42,398 bases of DNA, taken from positions 1 to 42,398 of the forward strand of contig NZ_PZKG01000029.1 in the NCBI RefSeq assembly GCF_003034985.1. The letters are read 5' to 3'. This stretch comes from Cereibacter changlensis JA139 (GTDB lineage Bacteria; Pseudomonadota; Alphaproteobacteria; Rhodobacterales; Rhodobacteraceae). Shown one piece after another: positions 32,850-40,844 of this stretch (positions are counted from its first letter, which is position 1; every line of letters starts with the position of its first letter). The position numbers and the translations under genes were made by a program. The notes beneath the pieces were generated by a model. That model ran no database searches and was not told the origin of the DNA. It worked only from the letters and a program-made list of their open reading frames with translations.

Positions 32850-33617
32850 ATGAAGATCATCCAGCTCTCCGACCCGCATCTCGCGCAACCCGGCCAAAGG
32901 GTCGGCGGCCGCGACCCCGAGGCCGGGCTTGCCCGCGCCATCGCCGACATCAACCTGCGCCATGCCGATGCCGATCTGGTGGTGATCTCCGGCGACCTGA
33001 GCGACGACGGCAGCCCCGAATCCTACGCCACGCTGGAGCGGCTGCTGGCGGCGCTGCTGCCGCCCGTTCGGCTGACGCTGGGCAATCACGACGACCGGCC
33101 GGCCTTCCTCGCCCGCTTCCCGGGGCTCGCCTGCGACAGCGGCCATGTGCAGAGCATGACGGCGCTGGGCGAGACCCGGGTGATCCTGATCGACACGCTG
33201 GAGGAGGGCGAGGTCGGGGGGCGGCTCTGCGAGAAGCGGCTCGATTGGCTGGAGGCGCGGCTGGCCGAGGCGGCGGCCTCTGACGTCGCGCTGTTCCTGC
33301 ACCACCCGCCGATGCCGATCGGCCTGCCCGCGCCCGACGCCTGCCGGCTGGAGCCCGGCTCCGCCGAGGCGCTGGCCCGGCTCTGCGCGCGGCATGGGAG
33401 GGTGCGGCATCTTTCGGCCGGTCATGTCCACCGCCCGAGCGCCGGGCAGTGGCAGGGCCTGTCGGTCAGCACGGTGCGCAGCACCTGCCAGCAGACGGCG
33501 CTGCTGTTCGAGAACCGCTTCGCCACCGCGGACGAGGCGCCGGGCTACGGCATCCTGCTGCTGGACCCCGAGGCGGTTACGATGCATTTCCACCAGCTGC
33601 CGCACCCGGGCAGCTGA
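32850..33617 (+). CDS. Class III cyclic-nucleotide/glycerophosphodiester phosphodiesterase (CpdA/GpdQ-like)
   Basis: This is a 255-aa cytosolic metallophosphoesterase with the complete di-metal motif set: SDPHL (D-x-H), VISGDLSDDGS (GD), LGNHDDR (GNHD), LHHPPM and SAGHVHRP (GH-x-H). Length and motif spacing place it with CpdA and GpdQ, which cleave cAMP or glycerophosphodiesters. The gene begins 12 nt after the lacI-type gene and is probably the last gene of the importer operon, so it likely hydrolyses the imported compound. A cAMP role cannot be excluded. Confidence 0.87.
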   Translation: MKIIQLSDPHLAQPGQRVGGRDPEAGLARAIADINLRHADADLVVISGDLSDDGSPESYATLERLLAALLPPVRLTLGNHDDRPAFLARFPGLACDSGHVQSMTALGETRVILIDTLEEGEVGGRLCEKRLDWLEARLAEAAASDVALFLHHPPMPIGLPAPDACRLEPGSAEALARLCARHGRVRHLSAGHVHRPSAGQWQGLSVSTVRSTCQQTALLFENRFATADEAPGYGILLLDPEAVTMHFHQLPHPGS

Positions 33618-33619
33618 GC

Positions 33620-33643
33620 GGGAGGCGGCGCCGGCCGCCTCCC
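33620..33643. terminator. Hairpin between convergent phosphodiesterase and FAD/GcvT genes
   Basis: A perfect 10-bp stem GGGAGGCGGC / GCCGCCTCCC with a 4-nt loop lies in the 33-nt gap between the two stop codons and could serve both. Confidence 0.6.
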
Positions 33644-33650
33644 CGCAGGG

Positions 33651-36146
33651 TCAGCCATCCTTGCGGATGCGGGCGTTCGAGGGGTCGAAGGGCGAATCCT
33701 CCACCACCGTCACGTCATAGAGCTCGCGGAACATGCGCACCTTCAGCTTCTGGCCGACTTCGGCCAGATCCGAACGCACATAGCCCATGCCGATCTGCTT
33801 GCCGAAGGCCACCGACCAGCCGCCCGAGGTCAGACGGCCGATCTTCTCGCCGTCATGCAGCAGGGCTTCCTTGCCCCAGGGGTCGGCATCGGCCGGTCCG
33901 TCGATCAGCACGGTGACGCATTTCGAGCGGATGCCGGTATCGAGCATCGCCTGCTTGCCCTGGAAGTCCTTCGAGAGGTCGATGAAGCGGTCGAGACCGG
34001 CCTCCATCGGCGTCGCGTCGCGGCCCAGTTCGTTGCCGAAGGCGCGGTAGGATTTCTCCTGCCGGAGCCAGTTCTGCGCCCGCGCACCGACGAGCTTCAA
34101 CCCGTGCTTCTCGCCCGCCTTCAGGAGCAGGTCCCAGAGATAGGCCGACATCTCGATCGGGTGGTGCAGCTCCCAGCCGAGCTCGCCGGTATAGGCGACG
34201 CGGATGGCGCGGACCGGGCACATGCCGAGCTCGATGTTGCGGTAGCTGAGCCAGGGGAAGCGCTTGTTCGACAGCACCGTGGCCGGGTCGGCATCCTTGA
34301 CGATCTCGTTCAGGATCGCGCGGGAATTGGGGCCGGCAAGGGCGAAGACGCCGTATTGGGTGGTGACGTCGTGGATGTCGATCCAGCCGAATTCGGCCAT
34401 CTTCTCGGCGGCGCATTGCTTGAGATAGTCGGCGTCATAGGCCGTCCAGGCCCCGGCGGAGACGAGGTAGTATTCGTTCTCGGCGAAGCGGACGATGGTG
34501 TATTCGGTGCGCGTCGTGCCGGTGGCGGTCAGCGCATAGGTCAGGTTGATGCGGCCCACGGCGGGCAGCTTGTTGCAGGTGAACCAGTCGAGGAAGGCGG
34601 TGGCGCCGGGGCCGCGCACCAGATGCTTGGTGAAGGCGGTGGCGTCGATCAGGCCGGCCGTCTCGCGCAGCGCCTCGGCCTCGGCCTTGGCGTATTGCCA
34701 CCACTCGCCGCGCCGGAAGCTGCGGCTGTCGTGGTCGAAATTCGACGGCGCATCGAGCGGACCGTAGTAGTTCGGCCGCTCCCAGCCGTTCACCTGACCG
34801 AATTGCGCGCCGAGCGCCTTCTGGCGGTCGTAGACCGGGGCGGTGCGCAGCGGGCGGCAGGCTTCGCGCTCCTCGTCCGGGTGGTGCAGGATGAAGACAT
34901 GCTCATAGCATTCCTCGTTCTTGCGCGCCGCGTATTCCGTGGTCATCCACGAGCCGTAGCGCTTGGGATCGAGCGAGGCCATGTCGATCTCGGCTTCGCC
35001 CTGGGTCATCATCTGCGCGAGATAGTAGCCGGTGCCGCCCGCCGCGGTGATGCCGAAGGAGAAGCCCTCGGCCAGCCACATGTTGCGCAGCCCAGGAGCC
35101 GGGCCGACCAGCGGGTTGCCGTCGGGGGTGTAGCAGATCGGGCCGTTGTAATCGTCCTTCAGGCCGACCGTTTCCGACGAGGGCAGACGGTGGATCATCG
35201 ACATGTATTCCTCCTCGATCCGCTCCAGATCGAGCGGGAAGAGGTCGGCGCGGAAGCTCTGCGGCACGTCATAGAGGAAGCGCGCCGGGGCGTTGCGCTC
35301 GTAGGGCCCGAGGATCCAGCCGCCGCGCTCCTCGCGGACATACCACTTGGCGTCGGCGTCGCGCAGCACCGGGTGCTGCGGGTTGGTCTTGCGCCATTCG
35401 ACCAGCGCGGGGTCGGGTTCGGTCACGATATACTGGTGCTCGACCGGGATCGCCGGGATCTTGATCCCGAGGAGCCGCGCGGTGCGCTGCGCATGGTTGC
35501 CGGTGGCGGTGACCACATGCTCGGCATGGATCTCGAAGGTCTCCTCGGAGGCCACGAGATTGCCGCCCTGCTCCACCATCCGGGCGCAGGTGACGATCCA
35601 TTCGCTGCCGGTCCAGCGGTAGCCGTTCACCTGGATCCGCCGCTCGATGGTCGCGCCGAGTTGCCGCGCGCCCTTGGCCATCGCCTGCGTCACGTCGGCC
35701 GGGTTGATGTAGCCGTCCTGCGGGTGGTAGAGCGCGCCCTTCAGATCCTCGGTGCGCACCAGCGGCCAGCGCTCCTTGATCTGCGCCGGGGTGAGGAATT
35801 CATGATAGACCCCGGCGGTCTCGGCCACGGACGAGTAGAGCATGTACTCGTCCATCCGCGCATCGGTCTGGGCCATGCGCAGGTTGCCGACGACGTAGAA
35901 GCCCGGGTTCAGCCCGGTCTCCGCCTCGAGACCCTTGTAGAAGTCGACCGAATACTTGTGGATGTGGGTGGTGGCGTAGCTCATGTTGAAGAGCGGCAGA
36001 AGCCCCGCGGCATGCCAGGTGGAGCCGGAGGTCAGCTCGTCGCGCTCGATCAGCATGGTGTCCCAGCCGGCCTTGGCGAGGTGATAGGCGATCCCGGTTC
36101 CGACGGCGCCACCACCGACGACAAGGGCTTTCACATGGGTCTTCAT
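33651..36146 (-). CDS. FAD-dependent oxidoreductase with GcvT domain (dimethylglycine/sarcosine dehydrogenase-like)
   Basis: This is an 831-aa two-part enzyme. The N-terminal DAO-type flavin domain (about residues 1-400) opens with the dinucleotide motif VVGGGAVGTGIAYHLAKAGWD. It carries SGSTWHAAGL, whose His (about 45) corresponds to the covalent FAD histidine of mammalian dimethylglycine dehydrogenase. The C-terminal GcvT/aminomethyltransferase-like part (about 430-831) binds tetrahydrofolate and takes up the released one-carbon unit. Dimethylglycine or sarcosine is the likely substrate. I start at MKTHVKALVV (GGAG 9 nt upstream) rather than 11 codons earlier. It stands alone on the minus strand. 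Confidence 0.87.
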   Translation of the reverse strand: MKTHVKALVVGGGAVGTGIAYHLAKAGWDTMLIERDELTSGSTWHAAGLLPLFNMSYATTHIHKYSVDFYKGLEAETGLNPGFYVVGNLRMAQTDARMDEYMLYSSVAETAGVYHEFLTPAQIKERWPLVRTEDLKGALYHPQDGYINPADVTQAMAKGARQLGATIERRIQVNGYRWTGSEWIVTCARMVEQGGNLVASEETFEIHAEHVVTATGNHAQRTARLLGIKIPAIPVEHQYIVTEPDPALVEWRKTNPQHPVLRDADAKWYVREERGGWILGPYERNAPARFLYDVPQSFRADLFPLDLERIEEEYMSMIHRLPSSETVGLKDDYNGPICYTPDGNPLVGPAPGLRNMWLAEGFSFGITAAGGTGYYLAQMMTQGEAEIDMASLDPKRYGSWMTTEYAARKNEECYEHVFILHHPDEEREACRPLRTAPVYDRQKALGAQFGQVNGWERPNYYGPLDAPSNFDHDSRSFRRGEWWQYAKAEAEALRETAGLIDATAFTKHLVRGPGATAFLDWFTCNKLPAVGRINLTYALTATGTTRTEYTIVRFAENEYYLVSAGAWTAYDADYLKQCAAEKMAEFGWIDIHDVTTQYGVFALAGPNSRAILNEIVKDADPATVLSNKRFPWLSYRNIELGMCPVRAIRVAYTGELGWELHHPIEMSAYLWDLLLKAGEKHGLKLVGARAQNWLRQEKSYRAFGNELGRDATPMEAGLDRFIDLSKDFQGKQAMLDTGIRSKCVTVLIDGPADADPWGKEALLHDGEKIGRLTSGGWSVAFGKQIGMGYVRSDLAEVGQKLKVRMFRELYDVTVVEDSPFDPSNARIRKDG

Positions 36147-36286
36147 CGGGGCAACTCCGTACGGCAGGGTTTTGCGCATACATGCCCTAACGCGGCCGCG
36201 CGCGACAAGTCAGCCCGACATTTGGCGTCCGAAAACGACATGGGGGTAAGAAGCTGGCTTGCGGGGTGCCTGTGGTCGGCGGCGCA

Positions 36287-36338
36287 GCGGGGGGTTTCAC
36301 ACCCCCCGCACCCCCCGTGGGATATTTGAGGACAGAAA
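36287..36338 (+). repeat. Intergenic hairpin/ATATTT repeat, copy C (short form)
   Basis: A perfect 9-bp hairpin GCGGGGGGT / ACCCCCCGC (36287-36309) is followed by ACCCCCCGTGGGATATTTGA. The CCCCGTGGGATATTT core equals that of copy A read on its own strand. It lies between the FAD/GcvT gene start and the znuB stop. Confidence 0.65.
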
Positions 36339-36349
36339 ATGAGGGGAGG

Positions 36350-37141
36350 TCAGGTGCGGCGCAGTTTGCCCAAGGTCGCCGAGGCGGCGAAGGCCAGCGC
36401 GGCGGCGGCGACGATGGAGGGGCCGGCGGGGGTGTCGTAGAGGAGCGAGAGCTGCAGGCCGCCGAGGGTGGCCGCGCCGCCGATCAGGGCGGCGAGAACG
36501 GCCATGGATTCGGGCGTGCGTGCGAGGCCGCGCGCGGCGGCGGCGGGGATGATGAGCATGGCGGCGATGAGGAGCGCGCCGACCACCTTCAGCGCCACGG
36601 CGACGGTCAGGGCCAGCGCCAGCGTCAGGATCAGCCGCTCGCGGTCGGGATCGAGGCCCGAGGCATGGGCCAGATCCTCGTTCAGCGTCGAGGTCAGGAG
36701 CGCCGACCAGCGCCAGATCAGCAGGGCCACGACCAGAGCGGCCCCGCCCCAGATGAAGACGAGATCGGCGGCGGAGACGGCGAGGATGTCGCCGAAGAGA
36801 TAGGCCGAGAGGTCGGTGCGCACCCCCGGAACGAAGCTGACGGCGACGAGGCCGAAGGCCAGCGCCGAATGGGCGAGCACGCCCAGCGTCGTGTCCATCG
36901 CCCAGCCGCGCGCGGCGAGGCTGGAGACGGTGAGCGCCATGAGGAGCGCGACGGCGAGCGTGCCGAGGCCGACGGGCAGGTCGCTCGCCAAGGCCAGCGC
37001 CACGCCGAGGATCGCGGCATGCGAGGTCGCGTCGCCGAAATAGGCCATGCGGCGCCAGACCACGAAGGCGCCGAGCGGCCCCGCCGCCAGCGCCACGCCG
37101 ATCCCGGCGAGGGCGGCGCGGATCAGGAAATCGTCAAACAT
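36350..37141 (-). CDS. znuB: Zinc ABC transporter permease ZnuB
   Basis: This is a 263-aa inner-membrane permease of the metal ABC-3 family with about eight hydrophobic segments. Hallmarks are the N-terminal LGAFVVWRRMAYFGDATSHAAILG, LFGDILAVS and VVGALLIAAMLIIPAAAARG. The start overlaps the 3' end of znuC by 8 nt. It is the last gene of zur-znuC-znuB, reading away from znuA. Confidence 0.94.
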   Translation of the reverse strand: MFDDFLIRAALAGIGVALAAGPLGAFVVWRRMAYFGDATSHAAILGVALALASDLPVGLGTLAVALLMALTVSSLAARGWAMDTTLGVLAHSALAFGLVAVSFVPGVRTDLSAYLFGDILAVSAADLVFIWGGAALVVALLIWRWSALLTSTLNEDLAHASGLDPDRERLILTLALALTVAVALKVVGALLIAAMLIIPAAAARGLARTPESMAVLAALIGGAATLGGLQLSLLYDTPAGPSIVAAAALAFAASATLGKLRRT

Positions 37142-37901
37142 GGTCGTGCTCCGCGGCATCGTGGTCATGCGCATGCGGATGGGCATGGTCATGCGTATGG
37201 TCGTGATCGTGGCTGTGCTGGTAGAGCGCCAGCGCGCCCTGCGTGCCCAGACCGAAGAGCGCGCGGTATTCCGGCGCGTTCGACACCACCCGCGGCGTGC
37301 CCTGGCAGCAGACATGGCCGTTGAGGCAGATCACCCGGTCGGAGGCCGACATCACCACATGCAGATCGTGGCTGACCATCAGCACCGCCGCCCCTGTCTC
37401 GGAGCGGACCTCCTCGATCAGCCGGTAGAAGGCGGCCTCGCCGGGCTGGTCGAGCCCCTGCGTCGGCTCGTCGAGGATGAGCAGGTCGGGCGTGGTCAGC
37501 AGCGCGCGGGCCAAGAGTACCCGCTGGAACTGGCCGCCGGAGAGATCGGCCATCTGCCGCTCGCGCACCTCGGGCACCCCGACCCGCTCCAGCGCCGTGC
37601 GGGCCTCGGCCTCGCTGCGGCGCTGCGGCAGCGACAGGAAGCGGCGGACGGTCAAGGGCAGGCTGCGGTCGATGTGCAGCTTCTGCGGCACATAGCCGAT
37701 GCGCAGCCCCGGCTTGCGCGTCACCTCGCCGCCGGCGGACGGCAGGATGCCGAGGAGCGCGCGCAGGAGCGTGCTTTTCCCCGAGCCGTTCGGGCCGACG
37801 ATGGTGACGATCTCGCCCGCGGCGACCGACATGCTGACCCCGGTCAGCACCTCGGCGCCACCGAGACGGATGCTCAGGCGATGCGCGGCGATCAGGCTCA
37901 T
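37134..37901 (-). CDS. znuC: Zinc ABC transporter ATP-binding protein ZnuC, His-rich tail
   Basis: This is the 255-aa ATPase of the zinc importer. Walker A is VGPNGSGKST, the Q-loop GYVPQKLH, the signature DLSGGQFQRVLLARAL, Walker B LLILDEPTQGLD and the H-loop MVSHDLHVV. After an ordinary core (about residue 227) comes a tail of about 27 residues in which every second or third residue is His or Asp (HSHDHDHTHDH and so on). It probably binds Zn on the cytosolic side. The start overlaps the zur stop (ATGA), and the end overlaps znuB. Confidence 0.94.
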   Translation of the reverse strand: MSLIAAHRLSIRLGGAEVLTGVSMSVAAGEIVTIVGPNGSGKSTLLRALLGILPSAGGEVTRKPGLRIGYVPQKLHIDRSLPLTVRRFLSLPQRRSEAEARTALERVGVPEVRERQMADLSGGQFQRVLLARALLTTPDLLILDEPTQGLDQPGEAAFYRLIEEVRSETGAAVLMVSHDLHVVMSASDRVICLNGHVCCQGTPRVVSNAPEYRALFGLGTQGALALYQHSHDHDHTHDHAHPHAHDHDAAEHDHV

Positions 37902-38377
37902 GCGGCGGCCTTGCAGCCGGGGCAGAGGCCGACCGCCTCGATGTTGCTGCGCTCGATGCTGAAGCCGAGCGAGGTCGCCGCCTGATCCAGCGCCGCGCGC
38001 ACCGGCTCGGCCGGGGCCTCGGCCACGGCGTCGCAGAGCCGGCAGATCAGGAAGGCGGGCGCATGGGCGGTGCCGGGATGCATGCAGGCGGTGAAGGCGT
38101 TGAGCCGGCGGATGCGATGGGCGAAGCCCTGCTCCACCAGGAAGTCGAGCGCGCGATAGGCCACGGGCGGCTGGTTGCCGAAGCCCTCCTTCGCCAGCCG
38201 CTGCAACACGTCATAGGCGCCGAGCGCGCGGTGCTCCTCCAGCAGGATCTCCAGCACGCGGCGGCGCACCGGGGTCAGCCGCGCCCCGGTCTCGGCCGCC
38301 ATGCTTTCGGCGCGGGCGAGGAGGTCGCCCGAGCAATGGCTGTGGTCATGCGCAGCGAAGGCGAGCGGCTTGGACAT
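37898..38377 (-). CDS. zur: Zinc uptake regulator Zur (Fur family)
   Basis: This is a 159-aa zinc-sensing repressor. The winged helix (about residues 30-85) has LTPVRRRVLEILLEEHRALGAYDVLQRL and NQPPVAYRALDFLVEQGFAHRI. Metal sites are CMHPGTAHAPAFLICRLCDA (the structural C-x2-C half) and CPGC at the C-terminus. An N-terminal HDHSHC could also bind metal. It is the first gene of zur-znuC-znuB. AAGGGG is 7-8 nt upstream of its ATG, and a Zur box lies 16 nt upstream, so it should repress itself and znuA when zinc is plentiful. Confidence 0.93.
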   Translation of the reverse strand: MSKPLAFAAHDHSHCSGDLLARAESMAAETGARLTPVRRRVLEILLEEHRALGAYDVLQRLAKEGFGNQPPVAYRALDFLVEQGFAHRIRRLNAFTACMHPGTAHAPAFLICRLCDAVAEAPAEPVRAALDQAATSLGFSIERSNIEAVGLCPGCKAAA

Positions 38378-38393
38378 GCTTGGCCCCTTGACG

Positions 38394-38408
38394 TGTTATG
38401 CTATAACA
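38394..38408. promoter_or_regulatory. Zur box between zur and znuA
   Basis: TGTTATGCTATAACA is a near-perfect palindrome that differs by one base from the Zur consensus TGTTATANTATAACA. It sits 16 nt from the zur start and 38 nt from the znuA start, so it can control both directions. Confidence 0.85.
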
Positions 38409-38446
38409 TACTACCGATCCCGGAGAGTTCAAGGAAAGGCGAAACC

Positions 38447-39487
38447 ATGCGTTATACCATATCATCCGCAGTGACGAGTCTGCTGATCGCCCCGGCGGCC
38501 CTCGCCGAGGTGCCGCTGGTGGTCACCGACATCCCGCCGGTGCACTCGCTGGTGGCGCAGGTCATGGGCGATCTGGGCGCGCCGGAGCTGCTGCTGGACC
38601 GCGGCGCGGATGCGCATTCCTTCCAGCTGCGGCCCAGCCAGGCGCGGTCGCTCTCCACCGCCGGGCTGGTGATCTGGATCGGGCCTGAGATGACGCCCTG
38701 GCTCGACCGGACGCTGGGGAGCCTGGGGGCCAAGGCGCAGCTCAGGCTCTCGACCGTGGCGGGGCTGCATGTGCAGGACTATGGCGACGCCGCTGCGCAT
38801 GAGCATGAGGGGCATGAGCAGGAAGAGCATGCCGACCACGATCACGCGGAGCACGCGCATGAGGAGCATGCGGAGCACGATCATGCCGAGCATGAGCATG
38901 AGGCCGAGCCGGCGGGTCACGACCATGATGCCGAAGAGGCCAGCCACGAGGGCCACAGCCACAGCGGGCTCGACCCGCATCTCTGGCTCGATCCGGCCAA
39001 TGCGCGGCTCTGGCTGCCGGCGATCGCCGCCGAGCTGGGCAAGCTCGATCCCGAGAATGCCGCGACCTATGCCGCCAATGCCGAAGCGGCGGCGGCGGGG
39101 GTCGCCCGGCTCGATGCCGAGACGGCGGCGCGGCTGGAGGCCGTGCAGGACCGGCCCTTCGTCGTGTTCCACGATGCCTATGGCTATTTCGCGGCGCATT
39201 ACGGGCTCGAGGTCGCCGGGACGGTGGCGATCGGCGACGCCTCGGCCCCCGGTGCGGCGCGGCTGAGCGCGCTGCGCGAGGAGCTGGCGGCGGAGGGCGC
39301 GGTCTGCATCTTCCCCGAGGTGCAGCACGATCCGAAGCTGGTGGCGCAGCTGGCCGAGGGCACGCCGGTGAAGATCGGCGCGCCGCTCGATCCTCAGGGC
39401 GCACAGCTGGAGCCGGGCGCGGGGCTTTATGCCGAGCTCATGACCGGGCTCGCCACGACGCTGACCGACTGTCTCGCTGAGCGCTGA
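38447..39487 (+). CDS. znuA: Periplasmic zinc-binding protein ZnuA
   Basis: This is the 346-aa solute-binding protein of the ZnuABC importer. The signal peptide is about residues 1-20 (MRYTISSAVTSLLIAPAALA). Zinc-site histidines are in IPPVHSLVAQVM and ADAHSFQLRPSQ, in LDPHLWLDP after the loop, and in VVFHDAYGYF. Between them is a long His/Glu/Asp-rich loop (about 112-172), the classical zinc-capturing insertion of ZnuA. AAGGAAAGG lies 7 nt upstream of the ATG at 38447. The gene is divergent from zur-znuC-znuB. Confidence 0.95.
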   Translation: MRYTISSAVTSLLIAPAALAEVPLVVTDIPPVHSLVAQVMGDLGAPELLLDRGADAHSFQLRPSQARSLSTAGLVIWIGPEMTPWLDRTLGSLGAKAQLRLSTVAGLHVQDYGDAAAHEHEGHEQEEHADHDHAEHAHEEHAEHDHAEHEHEAEPAGHDHDAEEASHEGHSHSGLDPHLWLDPANARLWLPAIAAELGKLDPENAATYAANAEAAAAGVARLDAETAARLEAVQDRPFVVFHDAYGYFAAHYGLEVAGTVAIGDASAPGAARLSALREELAAEGAVCIFPEVQHDPKLVAQLAEGTPVKIGAPLDPQGAQLEPGAGLYAELMTGLATTLTDCLAER

Positions 39488-39491
39488 GCCT

Positions 39492-39543
39492 TGGCGGGCC
39501 AGCCTTGACCGGACCAACCGGATCGGCAAAGGCTGGCCCGCCA
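39492..39543 (+). terminator. Long hairpin between znuA and the epimerase gene
   Basis: A perfect 15-bp stem TGGCGGGCCAGCCTT / AAGGCTGGCCCGCCA encloses a 22-nt loop that can itself fold at CCGG / CCGG. It starts 4 nt after the znuA stop and ends 14 nt before the next start codon. No T-tract follows, so it may reduce rather than end transcription. Confidence 0.6.
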
Positions 39544-39557
39544 GCGAGGAGAGCGAC

Positions 39558-40547
39558 GTGACAGGCCAGATCACCCCTTTCGGAACCGCGCCCGACGGTC
39601 GGCCCGTCGAGCGCATCACCCTGCGCAACGCCGCGCTGACCGTGCAGCTGCTGACCCGGGGCGCGGTGGTGCAGGATCTGCGGCTGGCGGGTGTGGACTG
39701 GCCGCTGACGCTGGGCTCGGCGGATCTGGCGGCCTATGTCGGGCCGCTCGGCTATTACGGCGCGGTGGTGGGGCCGGTGGCCAACCGCATCGCCGGGGCC
39801 TCGGCGCTGATCGACGGCACGCGCCATGACTTCCCGCCGAACGAGGGGGGGAACCTGCTGCATGGCGGGCGCTTCGGCACGCAGGCGCGGGTCTGGGACA
39901 TTGCCTCGGTCGGCGAGACCTCGGCGGTGCTGCGGCTGGCGCTTGCGGCGGGCGATCAGGGCTTTCCCGGCGCGCGGGTGATCGAGGCGGGTTTCGCGCT
40001 GGAGGGCGCGACGCTGGTGCTGCGGCTGAGCGCCACCAGCGACGCGCCGACACTGATGAACCTCGCCAATCACAGCTACTGGAACCTCGACGGATCGGAG
40101 AGCATCGCCGGGCACCGCCTGACCGTGGCCGCGGACCGGGTGCTGGAGACGGTGGCGGGCCTGCCCACCGGCCGGGTGCTGCCGGCAGCGGGCGCCTTCG
40201 ACCTGCGGCAGGGTCGGGTGATCGACCTGAGCGAGGGCTTCGACCACAACTTCTGCCTTGCCGATGCGCCGCGCGGGCTGACCGAAGTGGCCGAGCTGGT
40301 GGGGCAGTCGGGAGTGCGGCTGAGGCTCGCCACCACGGAGCCGGGGCTGCAGGTCTACGATGGGGTTTACATCGACAGCGAGGGCTTCGCCGGGCTGCAG
40401 GGCCGACCGCTCCGCAAGCACGAGGCGATGGCGCTGGAGGCGCAGCGCTGGCCGGATGCGCCAAACCACCCGGGCTTCCCCTCGATCCGGCTGGATCCGG
40501 GCCAGACCTACCGGCAGGAGACGCGGCTGAGCTTCGACCGGCTGTAA
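39558..40547 (+). CDS. galM: Aldose 1-epimerase (galactose mutarotase)
   Basis: This is a 329-aa cytosolic enzyme that interconverts alpha and beta anomers of aldoses. Substrate-site signatures are NRIAGASALIDG, the catalytic His in NLANHSYWNLDG (about residue 175) and the catalytic Glu in MALEAQRWPDAPNHPGFPS (near 297). The start is a GTG (39558) with GAGGAGAG 5 nt upstream. Apart from an intervening hairpin it follows znuA directly, with no sugar operon around it. Confidence 0.9.
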   Translation: MTGQITPFGTAPDGRPVERITLRNAALTVQLLTRGAVVQDLRLAGVDWPLTLGSADLAAYVGPLGYYGAVVGPVANRIAGASALIDGTRHDFPPNEGGNLLHGGRFGTQARVWDIASVGETSAVLRLALAAGDQGFPGARVIEAGFALEGATLVLRLSATSDAPTLMNLANHSYWNLDGSESIAGHRLTVAADRVLETVAGLPTGRVLPAAGAFDLRQGRVIDLSEGFDHNFCLADAPRGLTEVAELVGQSGVRLRLATTEPGLQVYDGVYIDSEGFAGLQGRPLRKHEAMALEAQRWPDAPNHPGFPSIRLDPGQTYRQETRLSFDRL

Positions 40548-40625
40548 CGGCTCCTCCGGGCGCCATGGCAGCGACCTTCGCGCGGAAGTGACTGGCGCCC
40601 CGCGCCGCCCAAGTGCGACTGGGCA

Positions 40626-40703
40626 GCACGCGCTCCCTCCCCGTCTCGACCGCGGCAGCGCCGTCCGAGTGGGCCTCGATGGCCCCGAGGAGGGCTCCCC
40701 CCG
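40626..40703 (+). repeat. Direct repeat unit 1 in the convergent gap after galM
   Basis: GCACGCG followed by GACCGCGGCAGCGCCGTCC and GAGTGGGCCTCGATGGCC. The copy at 40771-40844 is almost identical over 57 bp (one substitution), with small indels near the start. No protein is supported in 40548-40844. Confidence 0.75.
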
Positions 40704-40770
40704 GCGCGCCGTGGCCGGGACCAAGACACAAAGCAGTCGGCCCCTCGGCATCCCCGCATGCCCATAGGCG

Positions 40771-40844
40771 GCACGCGTCCCCCGTCGCGACCGCGGCAGC
40801 GCCGTCCGAGTGGGCCTCGATGGCCCCGAGGACGGCTCCCCCCG
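40771..40844 (+). repeat. Direct repeat unit 2 in the convergent gap after galM
   Basis: This is the second copy, offset 141 bp from unit 1. It ends exactly at the stop codon of the minus-strand DUF167 gene, so it may carry that gene's 3' end or terminator. Confidence 0.75.

Noticed and set aside
33855-36329. 824-aa plus-strand frame antisense to the FAD/GcvT gene
   Set aside because: It is a mirror of a clear flavoenzyme gene with no domain of its own.
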